The notes: generated by a model not told the origin, from the letters alone. A stretch of 64,000 nt of DNA from Myxococcales bacterium (GCA_016191815.1 JACPVI010000018.1:1-64000), one strand, 5' to 3'. Shown: positions 7,678-16,819, counted from the stretch's first letter. Made by a program: numbers and translations.

Positions 7678-9426
7678 ATGAGCAGCGCGCGCCTCCCCTA
7701 CCTGGCCGCGGCGGCCAGCCTTCTTCTCGCGTCCTGCTCGCTGATCGTCGCCAGCGACTACCCGGAGCCCGGCCCCTGCGGTTGCCCAGGGGGACAGCGC
7801 TGCTTGGAGGACGGGGGATGCGCCGCTTCCCCCGTGGACGCGGGCCCCTGCAACCCTCCCTGTGCCGCGGAAAAGGTGTGCGACCGGGCTCGCTGCGTAG
7901 GCCCTCGGTGCGTCGGGGTGCCCTGCGCCTCCGGCTGGGCGTGCGCCGATGACACCGGCATCTGCACCGGTCCGGGAGACTCCGATGGGGACGGAGTGGC
8001 CGACTCCTCGGACGTCTGCCCCAGCGCCTTCGACCCGGCGCAGCAGAACGCCGACGGAGACCCCCGCGGAGATGCTTGCGACTGCCGGCCCGCCGACCCG
8101 GCCATCTATGAAGGCAACTCCGAGGCGTGCGACGGAAAGGACAACGACTGCGACGGCGCCATCGACGAGGGGCTCGAGAACGTCGCCCCCTACTGGTACC
8201 AGGATCAGGACGGAGACGGGTATGGCTTTCCCGGAAACCCGGTGCGAGCCTGCGTGAAGCCGGCGGGGAGAGTCGACAACGCGTCGGACTGCAACGACGC
8301 GGATCCGCTCTCCCACCCGGACGCGGGCGAGTGGTGCGACGGCAGGGATCACGACTGCAACGGAAGCTGGGAGGTGGTGGTGCCGCAGCACTGCGCTTCC
8401 ATCCAGCAGGCGCTCGACGCGGCGGCGGACGCCGGACTGACCGGGGACGCGGGCCGGATCACCGTGTTGCCGGGCGTGTATGGCCCCATCGATTTCCGCG
8501 GGGCCCGGATTGCGGTGGTCGGTCGCGACGGACCTGCGGTCACCGTGCTCGACGGAGCGGATGCGGGCCCGGTGGTGACCTTCGCCAGCGGAGAGACCGA
8601 GGACTCTCTCCTCAGCGGGTTCACGGTCCGCAACGGCCGCGCGGTGATAGGAGCGGGAATCTACGTCCGCGGCGCCTCGCCCACGCTGGACCGGCTGGTG
8701 ATCGAGAACAACGTCGCCCCTCCCTCGGTGTTGCCGGATGGCGGCGTCGCCTACGAGTACGGAGGAGGCGCGTACTTCTGGAGCTCCGATTCGCTCGTGC
8801 GGAGGACCGTCTTCCGCTCCAACCAGGCCGCTTATTCCGGAGGAGGGCTCTATGCGAGCTACGGCGCGCTCAAGCTGCAAAACGTGGTGCTCGACCGCAA
8901 CCGCTCCGTCTACGGCGGCGGGATAGCGACCAGCTCCTGCTGGCTCGACGCGAAGAACGTGGTGGCGGTGAAGAATTCGGCCTCCAGAGGGGGCGCGGCA
9001 TATTTCCTGAGCGCCTCGCCTTCGGTGCAGAACGCCACCCTGGTGGACAACACCGCCACCGGTGAGGGCGGAGGCATCCTGGTCCGAGCCGCGGTCTATC
9101 TCGCCAACACCACGTTCTCCGGCGGTTCCGCCTCCGACGGGGGCGCGGTCTTCGTCGAGTCGGGCCAGCTGGTGAGCGACTACTCGAACTACTTTGGCAA
9201 CTCGCCGAACCAGGTGGCCGGCGCTCCCTCACCGGTCGGGGTGAACGGAAACATCTCGGCCGCACCGGGGTTCCTCAGCCAGTCCGGCTCGGATCCGTCG
9301 CAGTGGAACCTCCGTCTCCAGAGCGGCTCGGCGCTGCGGGGAGCTGGCGCTCCCACGCTGCTCAATCCGGACGGAGGCCGGAGCGACATCGGCGCCTACG
9401 GCGGCCCAGGGGGTGACGACTGGTGA
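7678..9426 (+). CDS. Lipoprotein with MopE-like metal-binding motifs and right-handed beta-helix
   Basis: 582 residues. Signal peptide and lipobox (LLLASCS) predict a lipid-anchored surface or periplasmic protein. Residues about 30-100 are cysteine-rich. Residues about 100-225 hold calcium-type acidic repeats (DSDGDGVADSSDVCP, a thrombospondin type 3 signature) and two copies of the MopE-type motif C-D-x(2)-D-x-D-C (ACDGKDNDCDGAIDEG and WCDGRDHDCNGSW). The rest is a right-handed parallel beta-helix of short repeats (GGGAYFWSSDSLVRRTVF, YSGGGLYASYGALKLQNV). Proteins of this design are common in myxobacteria as adhesins or structural surface proteins; its ligand is unknown. Confidence 0.8.
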   Translation: MSSARLPYLAAAASLLLASCSLIVASDYPEPGPCGCPGGQRCLEDGGCAASPVDAGPCNPPCAAEKVCDRARCVGPRCVGVPCASGWACADDTGICTGPGDSDGDGVADSSDVCPSAFDPAQQNADGDPRGDACDCRPADPAIYEGNSEACDGKDNDCDGAIDEGLENVAPYWYQDQDGDGYGFPGNPVRACVKPAGRVDNASDCNDADPLSHPDAGEWCDGRDHDCNGSWEVVVPQHCASIQQALDAAADAGLTGDAGRITVLPGVYGPIDFRGARIAVVGRDGPAVTVLDGADAGPVVTFASGETEDSLLSGFTVRNGRAVIGAGIYVRGASPTLDRLVIENNVAPPSVLPDGGVAYEYGGGAYFWSSDSLVRRTVFRSNQAAYSGGGLYASYGALKLQNVVLDRNRSVYGGGIATSSCWLDAKNVVAVKNSASRGGAAYFLSASPSVQNATLVDNTATGEGGGILVRAAVYLANTTFSGGSASDGGAVFVESGQLVSDYSNYFGNSPNQVAGAPSPVGVNGNISAAPGFLSQSGSDPSQWNLRLQSGSALRGAGAPTLLNPDGGRSDIGAYGGPGGDDW

Positions 9427-9563
9427 ACCGGCGCTCACTCGGCTCACGTCGTGCCCAGCGTGCCCATGCACCGGAATCTAGCCCAACCTCGGCCCACCCG
9501 CCGCGATGCGCAGCACCTACGTCTGATCTACCCTCTTTCCCCGTGTGCTTCCGCCTTCTGGCG

Positions 9564-9920
9564 ATGGCGCGACGAAAGGGCGAGCCCGCCATCGCGCCGC
9601 GCGAGCAAGTAGAGGCCCTGGAGGACCTCGCCTACCCTCTCGGGCTGAGCGTCAGGGTCGCCCGCCGGGACCCCGAGCGGCTGGTGGAAGTCGCCTGGGG
9701 AGAGTGCGCCTGCGCGCTCCACACCCGCGGAGAGGGCCGGCAGCGCGCCGTGAAGCTCGTCGAGGTCTCCGCCGCGCAAGGCCTCGAACTGCTCCTGCTC
9801 CTCTCGGTGGACGAGCTTCCGATCGATTCCTCCGGCCGGCCCCTCGAGGTTCCGGGCGCCACGTTCAGAGAGCTGGGGCTCGCCGCCCTGCCGGAGGGCC
9901 GCCTGGCGTCGGTGAGTTGA
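9564..9920 (+). CDS. Small hypothetical protein
   Basis: 118 residues from the ATG at 9564; the open frame extends upstream to 9423, but that part has no coding character. No signal peptide, membrane segment or known motif is visible. The protein is rich in charged residues (RRKGEPAIAPREQVEALEDL) and looks cytosolic. It lies between the MopE-like lipoprotein and korA on the same strand without overlap to either. No function can be given. Confidence 0.45.
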   Translation: MARRKGEPAIAPREQVEALEDLAYPLGLSVRVARRDPERLVEVAWGECACALHTRGEGRQRAVKLVEVSAAQGLELLLLLSVDELPIDSSGRPLEVPGATFRELGLAALPEGRLASVS

Positions 9921-10157
9921 TCGACCGATCGACTCGGCCCAGCGCAGGCCCCTCGCGCTGGCCAGGTGCTGGCCCCTTGTGGCCGCCCCGATGAGCGGGT
10001 AAAAGCCCCGTCAAACTTGCGCTTTTTCCCCGCCAGAGCTGGACGGGCGGGAGGCCAACCGCGGTTGACTGCGAGCAAGGTGCCCGTCCGCAAAGGGCGG
10101 GTAGTGAAGCGCGAGTTGTTCGGCATTGCACCGGGCCCGGAAGGAGCGCGAGAGAAC

Positions 10158-12020
10158 ATGCAGACCCAAAGGCCGGCCGAGGGCAGTCAGTCGCGGCCGA
10201 AGAAGATCGAAGAAGTCTCCACGGTCACCATCCGCTTCGCCGGCGACTCGGGAGACGGCATGCAGCTCACCGGAAGCGAGTTCACCCGCGCCTCCGCGGT
10301 GGCCGGGAACGACCTGCAGACCTTCCCGGACTACCCGGCGGAGATCCGCGCGCCCGCCGGCACCGTCCCCGGGGTCTCCGGGTTCCAACTGCAGTTCTCC
10401 AGCCAGCCGGTCTACACCTCGGGAGATCAGCCGGACGTGCTGGTGGCGATGAACCCGGCGGCGCTCAAGTCGAACCTCCCCGACCTGGTCCCGGGCGGCC
10501 TGCTGATCATCAACACCGGCGCCTTCAACGAGATCAACCTCGGCAAGGCCGGGTACCCCTCGAACCCGCTCACCGACGACTCGCTCTCGAAGTACCGGAC
10601 TCACCTCATCGACATCACCCAGCTCACCGAGCTGGCGCTCAAGGACAGCGGGCTCTCTTCGAAAGAGGTGGGAAGGGCGAAGAACATGTTCGCCCTCGGG
10701 CTGATGCTGTTCATGTACGGGCGCCCGACCGAGCCGACCCAGCGCTACCTCCGGGAGAAGTTCGGCCACAAGCCGGAGATCCTCTCCGGCAACGAGAAGG
10801 CGCTGATGGCGGGCTTCCACTTCGCCGAGACGGCGGAGATGTTCGCCGCCACCTACCGGGTGCGGAAGGCGGCGATCGCTCCGGGGCGGTACCGGAACGT
10901 GAGCGGCAACGAGTCGGTGGCGCTGGGGATCATCGCCGCCACCAAGCTCTCCGGGCTGCAGGGCTTCTTGGGCAGCTACCCCATCACCCCGGCCTCGGAG
11001 ATTCTCCACGAGCTGTCCAGGCACAAGAACTTCGACTTCAGCACCTTCCAGGCCGAGGACGAGATCGCCGCGATGTGTGCCGCCATCGGGGCCGCGTTCG
11101 GAGGGAGCCTCTCCTTCACCACCACCTCCGGCCCGGGAATGGCGCTCAAGCAAGAGGCCATCGGCCTGGCGGTGATGACCGAGCTGCCGGTGGTGATCGT
11201 CAACGTGCAGCGGGGTGGACCCTCCACCGGCCTGCCCACCAAGACCGAGCAGGCGGACTTGCTCCAGGCGGTGTACGGGCGGAACGGGGAGTGCCCAGTC
11301 CCGGTGCTCGCCCCCAACTCCCCGAGCGACTGCTTCGAGGTCATCCTCGAGGCCTCCAGGCTCGCGATCCGCTACATGACTCCGGTGATCGTGCTCACCG
11401 ACGGCTACATCGCCAACGGGCAGGAGCCGTGGCTCATCCCCGACGTGAGCAAGCTCGAGCCCTTCCCGGTGAAGTTCCGCACCGAGCCGAAGGGGTACCA
11501 GGTGTACCAGCGGGACCCCTCGAGCCTGGCGCGGGACTGGGTGCGCCCGGGGACGCCAGGGCTGGAGCACCGGGTGGGCGGGCTGGAGAAGGACTTCCTC
11601 AGCGGCATGGTGTCGTACGACCCGCACAACCACGAGAAGATGGTTCGCGTGCGCGCGGAGAAGGTGGCCCGCGTCGCCCAGAGCTACCAGCCGACCGAGG
11701 TGCACGGGGATTCGTCGGGCGACCTCCTGGTGATCGCCTGGGGCTCGACCTACGGCGCGGTCTACCAGGCGGCGGAGAACGTGCGGGCCAAGGGCAGGAG
11801 CATCTCCCACGTGCACCTGCGCTACATCCACCCGCTGCCCGGAGACCTGGGGGCGATCATCAAGCGCTTCAAGCGGGTGGTGGTGCCGGAGATGAACCTG
11901 GGGCAATTGCTCAAGGTGATCCGCGAGGCCACCCTGGTCGACGCGAAGGGCATCCACAAGGTGCAGGGGAAGCCGTTCAAGGTGGCCGAGCTGACCGCTC
12001 GCTTCGAGGAGTGCTTCTGA
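10158..12020 (+). CDS. korA: 2-oxoacid:ferredoxin oxidoreductase, alpha subunit (gamma-alpha fusion)
   Basis: 620 residues from ATG 10158, which has AAGGAG 11 bases upstream; the frame is open earlier but non-coding in character. Residues about 20-220 are the gamma domain (VTIRFAGDSGDGMQLTG). The rest is the alpha part with the pyrimidine-binding half of the thiamin diphosphate site (GSYPITPASEILHEL, FQAEDEIAAMCAAIGAAFGG, TTTSGPGMALKQEAIGLA). With KorB it would convert 2-oxoglutarate (or another 2-oxoacid) plus CoA to the acyl-CoA, passing electrons to ferredoxin. The stop overlaps the korB start (TGATG). The subunit type is certain, the precise 2-oxoacid is inferred. Confidence 0.93.
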   Translation: MQTQRPAEGSQSRPKKIEEVSTVTIRFAGDSGDGMQLTGSEFTRASAVAGNDLQTFPDYPAEIRAPAGTVPGVSGFQLQFSSQPVYTSGDQPDVLVAMNPAALKSNLPDLVPGGLLIINTGAFNEINLGKAGYPSNPLTDDSLSKYRTHLIDITQLTELALKDSGLSSKEVGRAKNMFALGLMLFMYGRPTEPTQRYLREKFGHKPEILSGNEKALMAGFHFAETAEMFAATYRVRKAAIAPGRYRNVSGNESVALGIIAATKLSGLQGFLGSYPITPASEILHELSRHKNFDFSTFQAEDEIAAMCAAIGAAFGGSLSFTTTSGPGMALKQEAIGLAVMTELPVVIVNVQRGGPSTGLPTKTEQADLLQAVYGRNGECPVPVLAPNSPSDCFEVILEASRLAIRYMTPVIVLTDGYIANGQEPWLIPDVSKLEPFPVKFRTEPKGYQVYQRDPSSLARDWVRPGTPGLEHRVGGLEKDFLSGMVSYDPHNHEKMVRVRAEKVARVAQSYQPTEVHGDSSGDLLVIAWGSTYGAVYQAAENVRAKGRSISHVHLRYIHPLPGDLGAIIKRFKRVVVPEMNLGQLLKVIREATLVDAKGIHKVQGKPFKVAELTARFEECF

Positions 12021-13075
12021 TGTCCGACAACGATCGCAAAGAGGCCAAGGGCGGGAACGGAGTGAGCGCGCCGCCCGTGCAGAAGCTCTCGCGCAAGGAT
12101 TTCCAGTCGGAGGTGGATCCGCGCTGGTGCCCGGGGTGCGGGGACTACTCCATCCTCGCGCAGGTGCAGAAGGTGCTGCCGGAGCTGGGCATCCCCAAGG
12201 AGAAGTTCGTGTTCGTCTCGGGGATCGGCTGCTCGAGCCGGTTCCCCTATTACCTGAGCACCTACGGGTTCCACGGCATCCACGGGAGGGCGCCGGCCAT
12301 CGCCACCGGGCTCAAGATGACCCGGCCGGAGCTGAGCGTGTGGGTGGTGACGGGCGACGGCGACGCGCTGTCGATCGGCGGCAACCACATCATCCACACG
12401 CTGCGTAAGAACGTGGACGTGAAGGTGTTGATGTTCAACAACCGCATCTACGGGCTCACCAAGGGCCAGTACTCGCCGACCTCGGAGCTGGGGAAGAAGG
12501 CGAAGTCGACGCCCTACGGCTCGATCGACGCGCCGTTCAATCCGCTGCTGTTGGCCTTGGGGGCGGGGGCCACCTTCGTGGCCCGGACCATCGACGTGGA
12601 GCCTTTGCACATGCAGCAGGTCATCCAGCGCGCGGCGGTGCACAAGGGGAGCGCCTTCGTGGAGGTGTTCCAGAACTGCAACGTCTTCAACGACGGCGCC
12701 TACCTCTCCATCACCGAGAAGCCGGTGAAGGACGAGATGCAGCTTCGCCTGGAGCACGGAAAGCCGCTGCTCTTCGCCAAGGGCAAGAAGGGCATCCGGC
12801 TGAACGGCTTCAGGGCCCAGGCGGTGACGCTGGGGAACGGGGTGAGCGAGAAGGACATCCTGGTGTACGACGAGCGCGCGGAGGCGTCGCTCTCGGTCCT
12901 CTTGGCGGAGATGCAGCCGCCCTCGCACCCGATGCCGATCGGCGTGTTCCGCGCAGTGGACCGGCCGGTGCACCATGAGCTGGAAATCTCGCAGCGCCAG
13001 GCAGTGCTCAAGTCGAAGGGCCAGGGCTCGCTGGCCGAGTTGTTGGGCTCGGGCGACACCTGGGTAGTGAGCTAG
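12020..13075 (+). CDS. korB: 2-oxoacid:ferredoxin oxidoreductase, beta subunit
   Basis: 351 residues. The expected cysteine ligands for the [4Fe-4S] cluster are present: Cys37 and Cys40 (RWCPGCGDYSIL), Cys71 (GIGCSSRFPYY) and Cys220 (FQNCNVFNDG). The Mg-thiamin diphosphate motif is GDGDALSIGGNHIIHTLRKN followed by NNRIYGLTKGQYSPTS. Together with KorA this makes the alpha2beta2-type enzyme that feeds low-potential electrons to ferredoxin in the TCA cycle. No ferredoxin gene lies nearby. The start codon overlaps the korA stop, so the two subunits are produced together. Confidence 0.93.
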   Translation: MSDNDRKEAKGGNGVSAPPVQKLSRKDFQSEVDPRWCPGCGDYSILAQVQKVLPELGIPKEKFVFVSGIGCSSRFPYYLSTYGFHGIHGRAPAIATGLKMTRPELSVWVVTGDGDALSIGGNHIIHTLRKNVDVKVLMFNNRIYGLTKGQYSPTSELGKKAKSTPYGSIDAPFNPLLLALGAGATFVARTIDVEPLHMQQVIQRAAVHKGSAFVEVFQNCNVFNDGAYLSITEKPVKDEMQLRLEHGKPLLFAKGKKGIRLNGFRAQAVTLGNGVSEKDILVYDERAEASLSVLLAEMQPPSHPMPIGVFRAVDRPVHHELEISQRQAVLKSKGQGSLAELLGSGDTWVVS

Positions 13076-13106
13076 CGGCGAGCTTCCCGTGGGGGAAAGT
13101 CGGCGC

Positions 13107-13120
13107 TTGACCTCGAGGTC
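13107..13120 (+). promoter_or_regulatory. Palindrome over a TTGACC -35 element
   Basis: TTGACC at 13107-13112 is a good -35 candidate upstream of the TlpA-like gene. The perfect 12-base palindrome GACCTCGAGGTC (13109-13120) overlaps it, as expected for a repressor site. The matching -10 (TAGGGG at 13130) is poor. A small hairpin at 13084-13097 just after korB may separate the two transcripts. Confidence 0.35.
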
Positions 13121-13155
13121 GTACCCTTGTAGGGGTGTGGCCTAGTGGGGGCTTA

Positions 13156-13803
13156 ATGACACAAGGAATGCGAACGCTATTGGCGGCGGTGTTCTCGTTT
13201 GCCTTGGGGGCGTGTGAAGCCCACCGGCCGGCGAGCCGCGCACCGACGGAGGAAGCGCTCCACATCTCCGGAACGACGCTGACCGGCGAGGCGATCGACA
13301 CCCGAGCAGAGGGAGCGGCGTGGGTCGTCACGTTCGGCGCCTCCTGGTGTCCGGCCTGCCGTGAAGAGCTTCCCCAGATGGACCGGTTGGCGCGCGCCTA
13401 TGCTTCGTGTGGTATTCGGTTCCTCTTGGTCCTGAACGAGGAGAGCGCTGCCAAGGCCCAGGCCTTCGTCAAGGAAGCGGGCCTGAGCCTCCCCGTGGTC
13501 GCTGACCACGAGGAGCAGATTGCCGCGAAGTTCGGGGTGAGCTCGCTCCCGCACACGTTTGTGTTCGGCTCCTCCGGCACGGTGGAGTTCCAGCACGCGG
13601 GGAAACTCGATCGCCAGGGAGTGGCCCAGTTGCTGGACGCGCTGGTGGCCGTCGACCTCGCCGACCGCGGCGCTCCCATCGACTGGAGCGACACCGCAAT
13701 GCATTGCCGGGCCCCGCTGGCCGAGCCCACGCGAGCCGAGGTGGCCCAATCGGCCCACCCTCCGGGCTGCCCGGGTCACGCCAGCTCGGTCCGATCGGAG
13801 TAA
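13156..13803 (+). CDS. TlpA/ResA-like thioredoxin-fold lipoprotein
   Basis: 215 residues. Signal peptide with lipobox ending FALGAC (Cys20). The thioredoxin fold follows, with active-site Cys65-Pro-Ala-Cys68 (FGASWCPACREELPQMDRL) and the conserved cis-proline loop (GVSSLPHTFVFGSSG). TlpA/ResA proteins reduce disulfides in the periplasm, typically apocytochrome c haem sites or copper-carrier cysteines. A C-terminal tail of about 50 residues carries two further cysteines. The next two genes encode a dihaem cytochrome c and an eight-cysteine secreted protein, so its substrates may be its neighbours. The ATG at 13156 is chosen; a second ATG lies four codons later. Confidence 0.85.
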   Translation: MTQGMRTLLAAVFSFALGACEAHRPASRAPTEEALHISGTTLTGEAIDTRAEGAAWVVTFGASWCPACREELPQMDRLARAYASCGIRFLLVLNEESAAKAQAFVKEAGLSLPVVADHEEQIAAKFGVSSLPHTFVFGSSGTVEFQHAGKLDRQGVAQLLDALVAVDLADRGAPIDWSDTAMHCRAPLAEPTRAEVAQSAHPPGCPGHASSVRSE

Positions 13804-13817
13804 GGGGTGAGAGGGTC

Positions 13818-14657
13818 TTGCAGCGATTCTACCAGATTGGCTTTTGGTGCCTGCTCGCCGTCGGCGCAGCCACCGGGGCTGGTTCCGCGGCCTGGCGGTG
13901 GAAGATCGCACCCGAGCGGCGCTCGGCCTTCGACGAGGGCAGCCGGCTGGCCGAGTCGCTGGGGTGCTTCGGCTGTCACGGGCCCCGGGGGCGCGGCGGC
14001 GTGAAGAACCCGGGCGCCATCTGGGGCGAGGTGCCGTCGCTGGACAGCGGGATGGTCCCCATGTTCACCCAGGGCGACGAGGATATCCGCGAGTTCATCC
14101 GCGAAGGCATGTCCCGCAGGCTCCGCGATGACAAGGACTACCGCGCCCGCCTGCGCAAGCAGGCCATCCAGATGCCTGCCTACGGCGACTTCCTCTCACC
14201 GGAGCAGGTGGAGGACCTGGTGGTCTTCCTCAAGGCGATCAACGACGCCCCCGCGGCGGAAGAGGAGCGGCTGCGCCGCGCCGAAGCGCTCTACAAGAGC
14301 GCCGGCTGCAACGGGTGCCACGGTCAGCGGGGGATGGGCGGGGTCCCCAACCCCGGCTCACTCAAGGGGTACATCCCCGGCTTCCTCACCGATGACTTCG
14401 AGGAGTTGGTGAAGGACCGAAACGAGGCGGGGGAGTGGATCCGCGAGGGCGTCGTCCAGCGCCTGGCGCAGAACCCTCTGGCCCAGCAGTTCCTCGATCG
14501 GCAACGGGGGAAGATGCCGGCGTACCGCCAGCACCTCTCGCCGGAGGAGGTCGACCTCCTTGTGGACTACGTCTTTTGGCTTCGCTCGGCGATGCCGAAC
14601 CTGACGGCTGCCCGCTCCCACGATGAGGTGGGGGCCAACACAGGAGAAGAGCAATGA
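13818..14657 (+). CDS. Dihaem cytochrome c, membrane anchored
   Basis: 279 residues from TTG 13818, preceded by the purine-rich GGGGTGAGAGGG. An N-terminal hydrophobic segment (IGFWCLLAVGAATGAGSAA) would anchor it in the membrane facing the periplasm. Two CxxCH haem sites are at residues 50-54 (CFGCH) and 164-168 (CNGCH). Both are followed by near-identical segments (GPRGRGGVKNPG, GQRGMGGVPNPG) and later by a candidate axial methionine in QMPAYGDFLSPEQV and KMPAYRQHLSPEEV, so the protein arose by internal duplication of a cytochrome domain. Role: periplasmic electron transfer, partner unknown. Its stop overlaps the next gene (ATGA). Confidence 0.85.
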   Translation: MQRFYQIGFWCLLAVGAATGAGSAAWRWKIAPERRSAFDEGSRLAESLGCFGCHGPRGRGGVKNPGAIWGEVPSLDSGMVPMFTQGDEDIREFIREGMSRRLRDDKDYRARLRKQAIQMPAYGDFLSPEQVEDLVVFLKAINDAPAAEEERLRRAEALYKSAGCNGCHGQRGMGGVPNPGSLKGYIPGFLTDDFEELVKDRNEAGEWIREGVVQRLAQNPLAQQFLDRQRGKMPAYRQHLSPEEVDLLVDYVFWLRSAMPNLTAARSHDEVGANTGEEQ

Positions 14658-15097
14658 AGAGAGTGCTGCGGTTGCTGTGGATGATGAGTCTCACCGCGGG
14701 GATGGCGGCCAGCGCCCAGGGAGGCGCCAAGCCTGCCGAGCCGGCCAAGCCAGCCGAGGCGGCCAAGGTGACGATCAGCCCGAAGGACAAGAAGAAGGCG
14801 GAGGAGCTGTTGGCGAAGGCCAAGGCAGATTTGGCCAAGTTCAACCAGCTCATGAAGATCGACAAGGAGAAGTGCTGCGTGAAGGCCGAGGCGGCCTGCT
14901 ACGGCTGCGCGCTCATGTCCGGCGACTGCCCCTGCAAACAGCGCCTGCTCGCGGGCAACACCGTGTGCCCGGAGTGCAACATGAAGTGGCACATGGGCAT
15001 GGGCCTCACGCCAGACAAGATCAAGCCCGAGCAGGTGAAGAACTTCGTCGACGACGTCCGGGTCGGAAAGAACCCGATGGCAGCCGAGACGAAGTAG
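14654..15097 (+). CDS. Secreted eight-cysteine protein of unknown function
   Basis: 147 residues with a clear signal peptide (LLWMMSLTAGMAASAQG), an Ala/Lys/Pro linker and a cysteine-rich core: Cys74-Cys75, Cys82-x2-Cys85, Cys92-x-Cys94, Cys105-x2-Cys108, followed by His113 (MKWHMGMG). The spacing resembles metal-binding knuckles, and the Met/His stretch after the last pair is compatible with copper. Family not recognised. It overlaps the cytochrome gene by four bases and follows the TlpA-like gene, so a role in metal delivery or as a redox partner in the periplasm is reasonable inference only. Confidence 0.7.
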   Translation: MKRVLRLLWMMSLTAGMAASAQGGAKPAEPAKPAEAAKVTISPKDKKKAEELLAKAKADLAKFNQLMKIDKEKCCVKAEAACYGCALMSGDCPCKQRLLAGNTVCPECNMKWHMGMGLTPDKIKPEQVKNFVDDVRVGKNPMAAETK

Positions 15098-15126
15098 CGC
15101 CCGGCGCGCGAACAGCACCCTTGCAC

Positions 15127-15155
15127 GCCTGCCCGCGCTCCGGGGTCGGGCAGGC
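15127..15155 (+). terminator. Hairpin after the TlpA-cytochrome operon
   Basis: GCCTGCCC (15127-15134) pairs perfectly with GGGCAGGC (15148-15155) around a 13-base loop, 30 bases after the last stop codon of the operon. There is no run of T residues, so termination would be of a non-canonical kind. Confidence 0.4.
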
Positions 15156-15277
15156 TACTCTCTGTCCGCTGGTCAGCATGAGCCGACCGTTTTCTCCGCC
15201 GTGACGGTCCGCTGACGTTCGGGGGGCAATGTCTCCTTGGGCCGCGGCTCCTCCGTGGCCCGATGGGAGACGACCGG

Positions 15278-16819
15278 ATGAGGGCGCTGTTGGTGCAACC
15301 GCGGGCTCCGCTCACCTACTGGGGTTTCCAGCACAGCTTGCCGCTCATCGCCCGGGGGGCGACCCTGCCTCCCTTGGGCGCCGTCACCCTGGCGGCTCTG
15401 CTCCCGAAGAGCTGGGAGATCCGGGTGGCGGACCTGAACCTGGGGCCGCTCTCGGATGAGGAACTCCTCTGGGCGGACGCGGTGCTGGTGACGGGGATGC
15501 TGGTGCACGAGGAGTCGATGCACGAGGTGCTCGCCCGGGCGCGGAAGCTGGACAAGCGGACGGTTGTGGGCGGGCCGGCGGTCAACACCAACCCGGAGGC
15601 GTTTCCGGACGCCGACCACGTCTTCCGCGGAGAGGCGGAGGGGCGGCTGGAGGGGATGATCCGCGCGCTCGAACAACCGGGCCCCGCGCCGCGCCTTTTG
15701 TCTCCGCCCAACGAGCGCCGGCCGGAGATGTCCGAGTCGCCCATTCCCCGATACGACTTGCTGCCGGTGAGGCGCTACGCCTCGATGAGCATCCAGTACT
15801 CCCGCGGTTGCCCCTTCCGCTGCGAGTTCTGCGACATCATCGAGGTGTTCGGCCGCTCGCCAAGGGTCAAGTCGCCCGAGCAGGTGCTCGCCGAACTGGA
15901 GGCCATCCACGAGCTGGGGTACCGCGGCTCGGTCTTCTTCGTGGACGACAACTTCATCGGCAACCGCAAAGAGGTGGCCAAGCTCTTGCCCGTCGTGGCC
16001 GACTGGCAGAAGCGGCACGGCCGGCCCTTCGAGCTGTACACCGAGGCCAGCATCGACCTGGCCTCGCACCCGGAATTGGCCAGGGCGATGGTGCAGGCGG
16101 GCTTCTCCTCCGTCTTCGTCGGGCTGGAGACGCCCTCGCCGCGCTCGCTCAGGGAGGCCGGCAAGCTTCAGAACTTGCGGATGGACCCGGCCGAGGCGGT
16201 GCGGAAGCTGACCGCCACCGGGCTGGAGGTGTACGCCGGCTTCATCGTGGGCTTCGATTCGGACGGCGCGGACATCTTCGAGCAGCAGCGGAGCTTCATC
16301 GCCTCCCTGCCGATTGGGCTGGCGATGATCGGCATCCTCATGGCCTTGCCGGGGACGGCGCTTTGGCGGCGGCTGGAGCGGGAGCGGCGGCTCCGCAGGC
16401 GCGCCAGCGGAGATCAGTTCGACCGGCCGAACTTCCTCCCCGCGATGGACGAGCGGGAGCTGTTGCGCGGCTACCGCGAGCTCTTGGCCCGGGTGTACGA
16501 GCCGGAGGCCTACTACCGGCGCTGCGAGAAGCTGGTGGAGGAGCTGGGGCCTCCGCCCAAGGGCGTCCCGATGCGGCCGGGCGGGCTGGGGGCGCTGATG
16601 CGCGCGGCGGTTCACATCGGGCTGTTCGGCGCGAGGCGGCGACACTTCTGGAAGCTCCTCGGCCGGGCGCTGAGGAGGCCGGCGGTGTTCGCCCGGGCGG
16701 TGGGGTTGGCCATCCAGGGGGAGCACTTGATCCGCTACACCCGCGAGCAGGTGCTGCCCAGGCTGGACCGGGCGATCGCCGAGCTGGGCCCGGCGCCGGC
16801 GGCCAGCGCCCCCGCGTAG
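15278..16819 (+). CDS. B12-binding-type radical SAM protein
   Basis: 513 residues from ATG 15278, which has GGGAG eight bases upstream; an ATG at 15263 lacks such a site. The first 140 residues form a Rossmann-like cobalamin-binding-type domain (PPLGAVTLAALLP, VVGGPAVNTNP), without the DxHxxG base-off motif. The radical SAM domain begins with Cys178-x3-Cys182-x2-Cys185 (YSRGCPFRCEFCDIIEVFGR), and FFVDDNFIGNRKE and FVGLETPS are standard in this class. The C-terminus is arginine-rich, as in DUF4070-type members, a group that includes methylases such as the hopanoid C-3 methylase. Substrate unknown. It appears to be transcribed alone. Confidence 0.85.
   Translation: MRALLVQPRAPLTYWGFQHSLPLIARGATLPPLGAVTLAALLPKSWEIRVADLNLGPLSDEELLWADAVLVTGMLVHEESMHEVLARARKLDKRTVVGGPAVNTNPEAFPDADHVFRGEAEGRLEGMIRALEQPGPAPRLLSPPNERRPEMSESPIPRYDLLPVRRYASMSIQYSRGCPFRCEFCDIIEVFGRSPRVKSPEQVLAELEAIHELGYRGSVFFVDDNFIGNRKEVAKLLPVVADWQKRHGRPFELYTEASIDLASHPELARAMVQAGFSSVFVGLETPSPRSLREAGKLQNLRMDPAEAVRKLTATGLEVYAGFIVGFDSDGADIFEQQRSFIASLPIGLAMIGILMALPGTALWRRLERERRLRRRASGDQFDRPNFLPAMDERELLRGYRELLARVYEPEAYYRRCEKLVEELGPPPKGVPMRPGGLGALMRAAVHIGLFGARRRHFWKLLGRALRRPAVFARAVGLAIQGEHLIRYTREQVLPRLDRAIAELGPAPAASAPA

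Noticed and set aside
10001-10026. AAAAGC...GCTTTTT hairpin as a terminator before korA
   Set aside because: Six-base stem with a 14-base loop and no gene ending immediately before it; could be chance.
10011-11957. Minus-strand frame of 648 residues over korA
   Set aside because: Shadow of a highly conserved gene; biased composition typical of antisense frames in GC-rich DNA.
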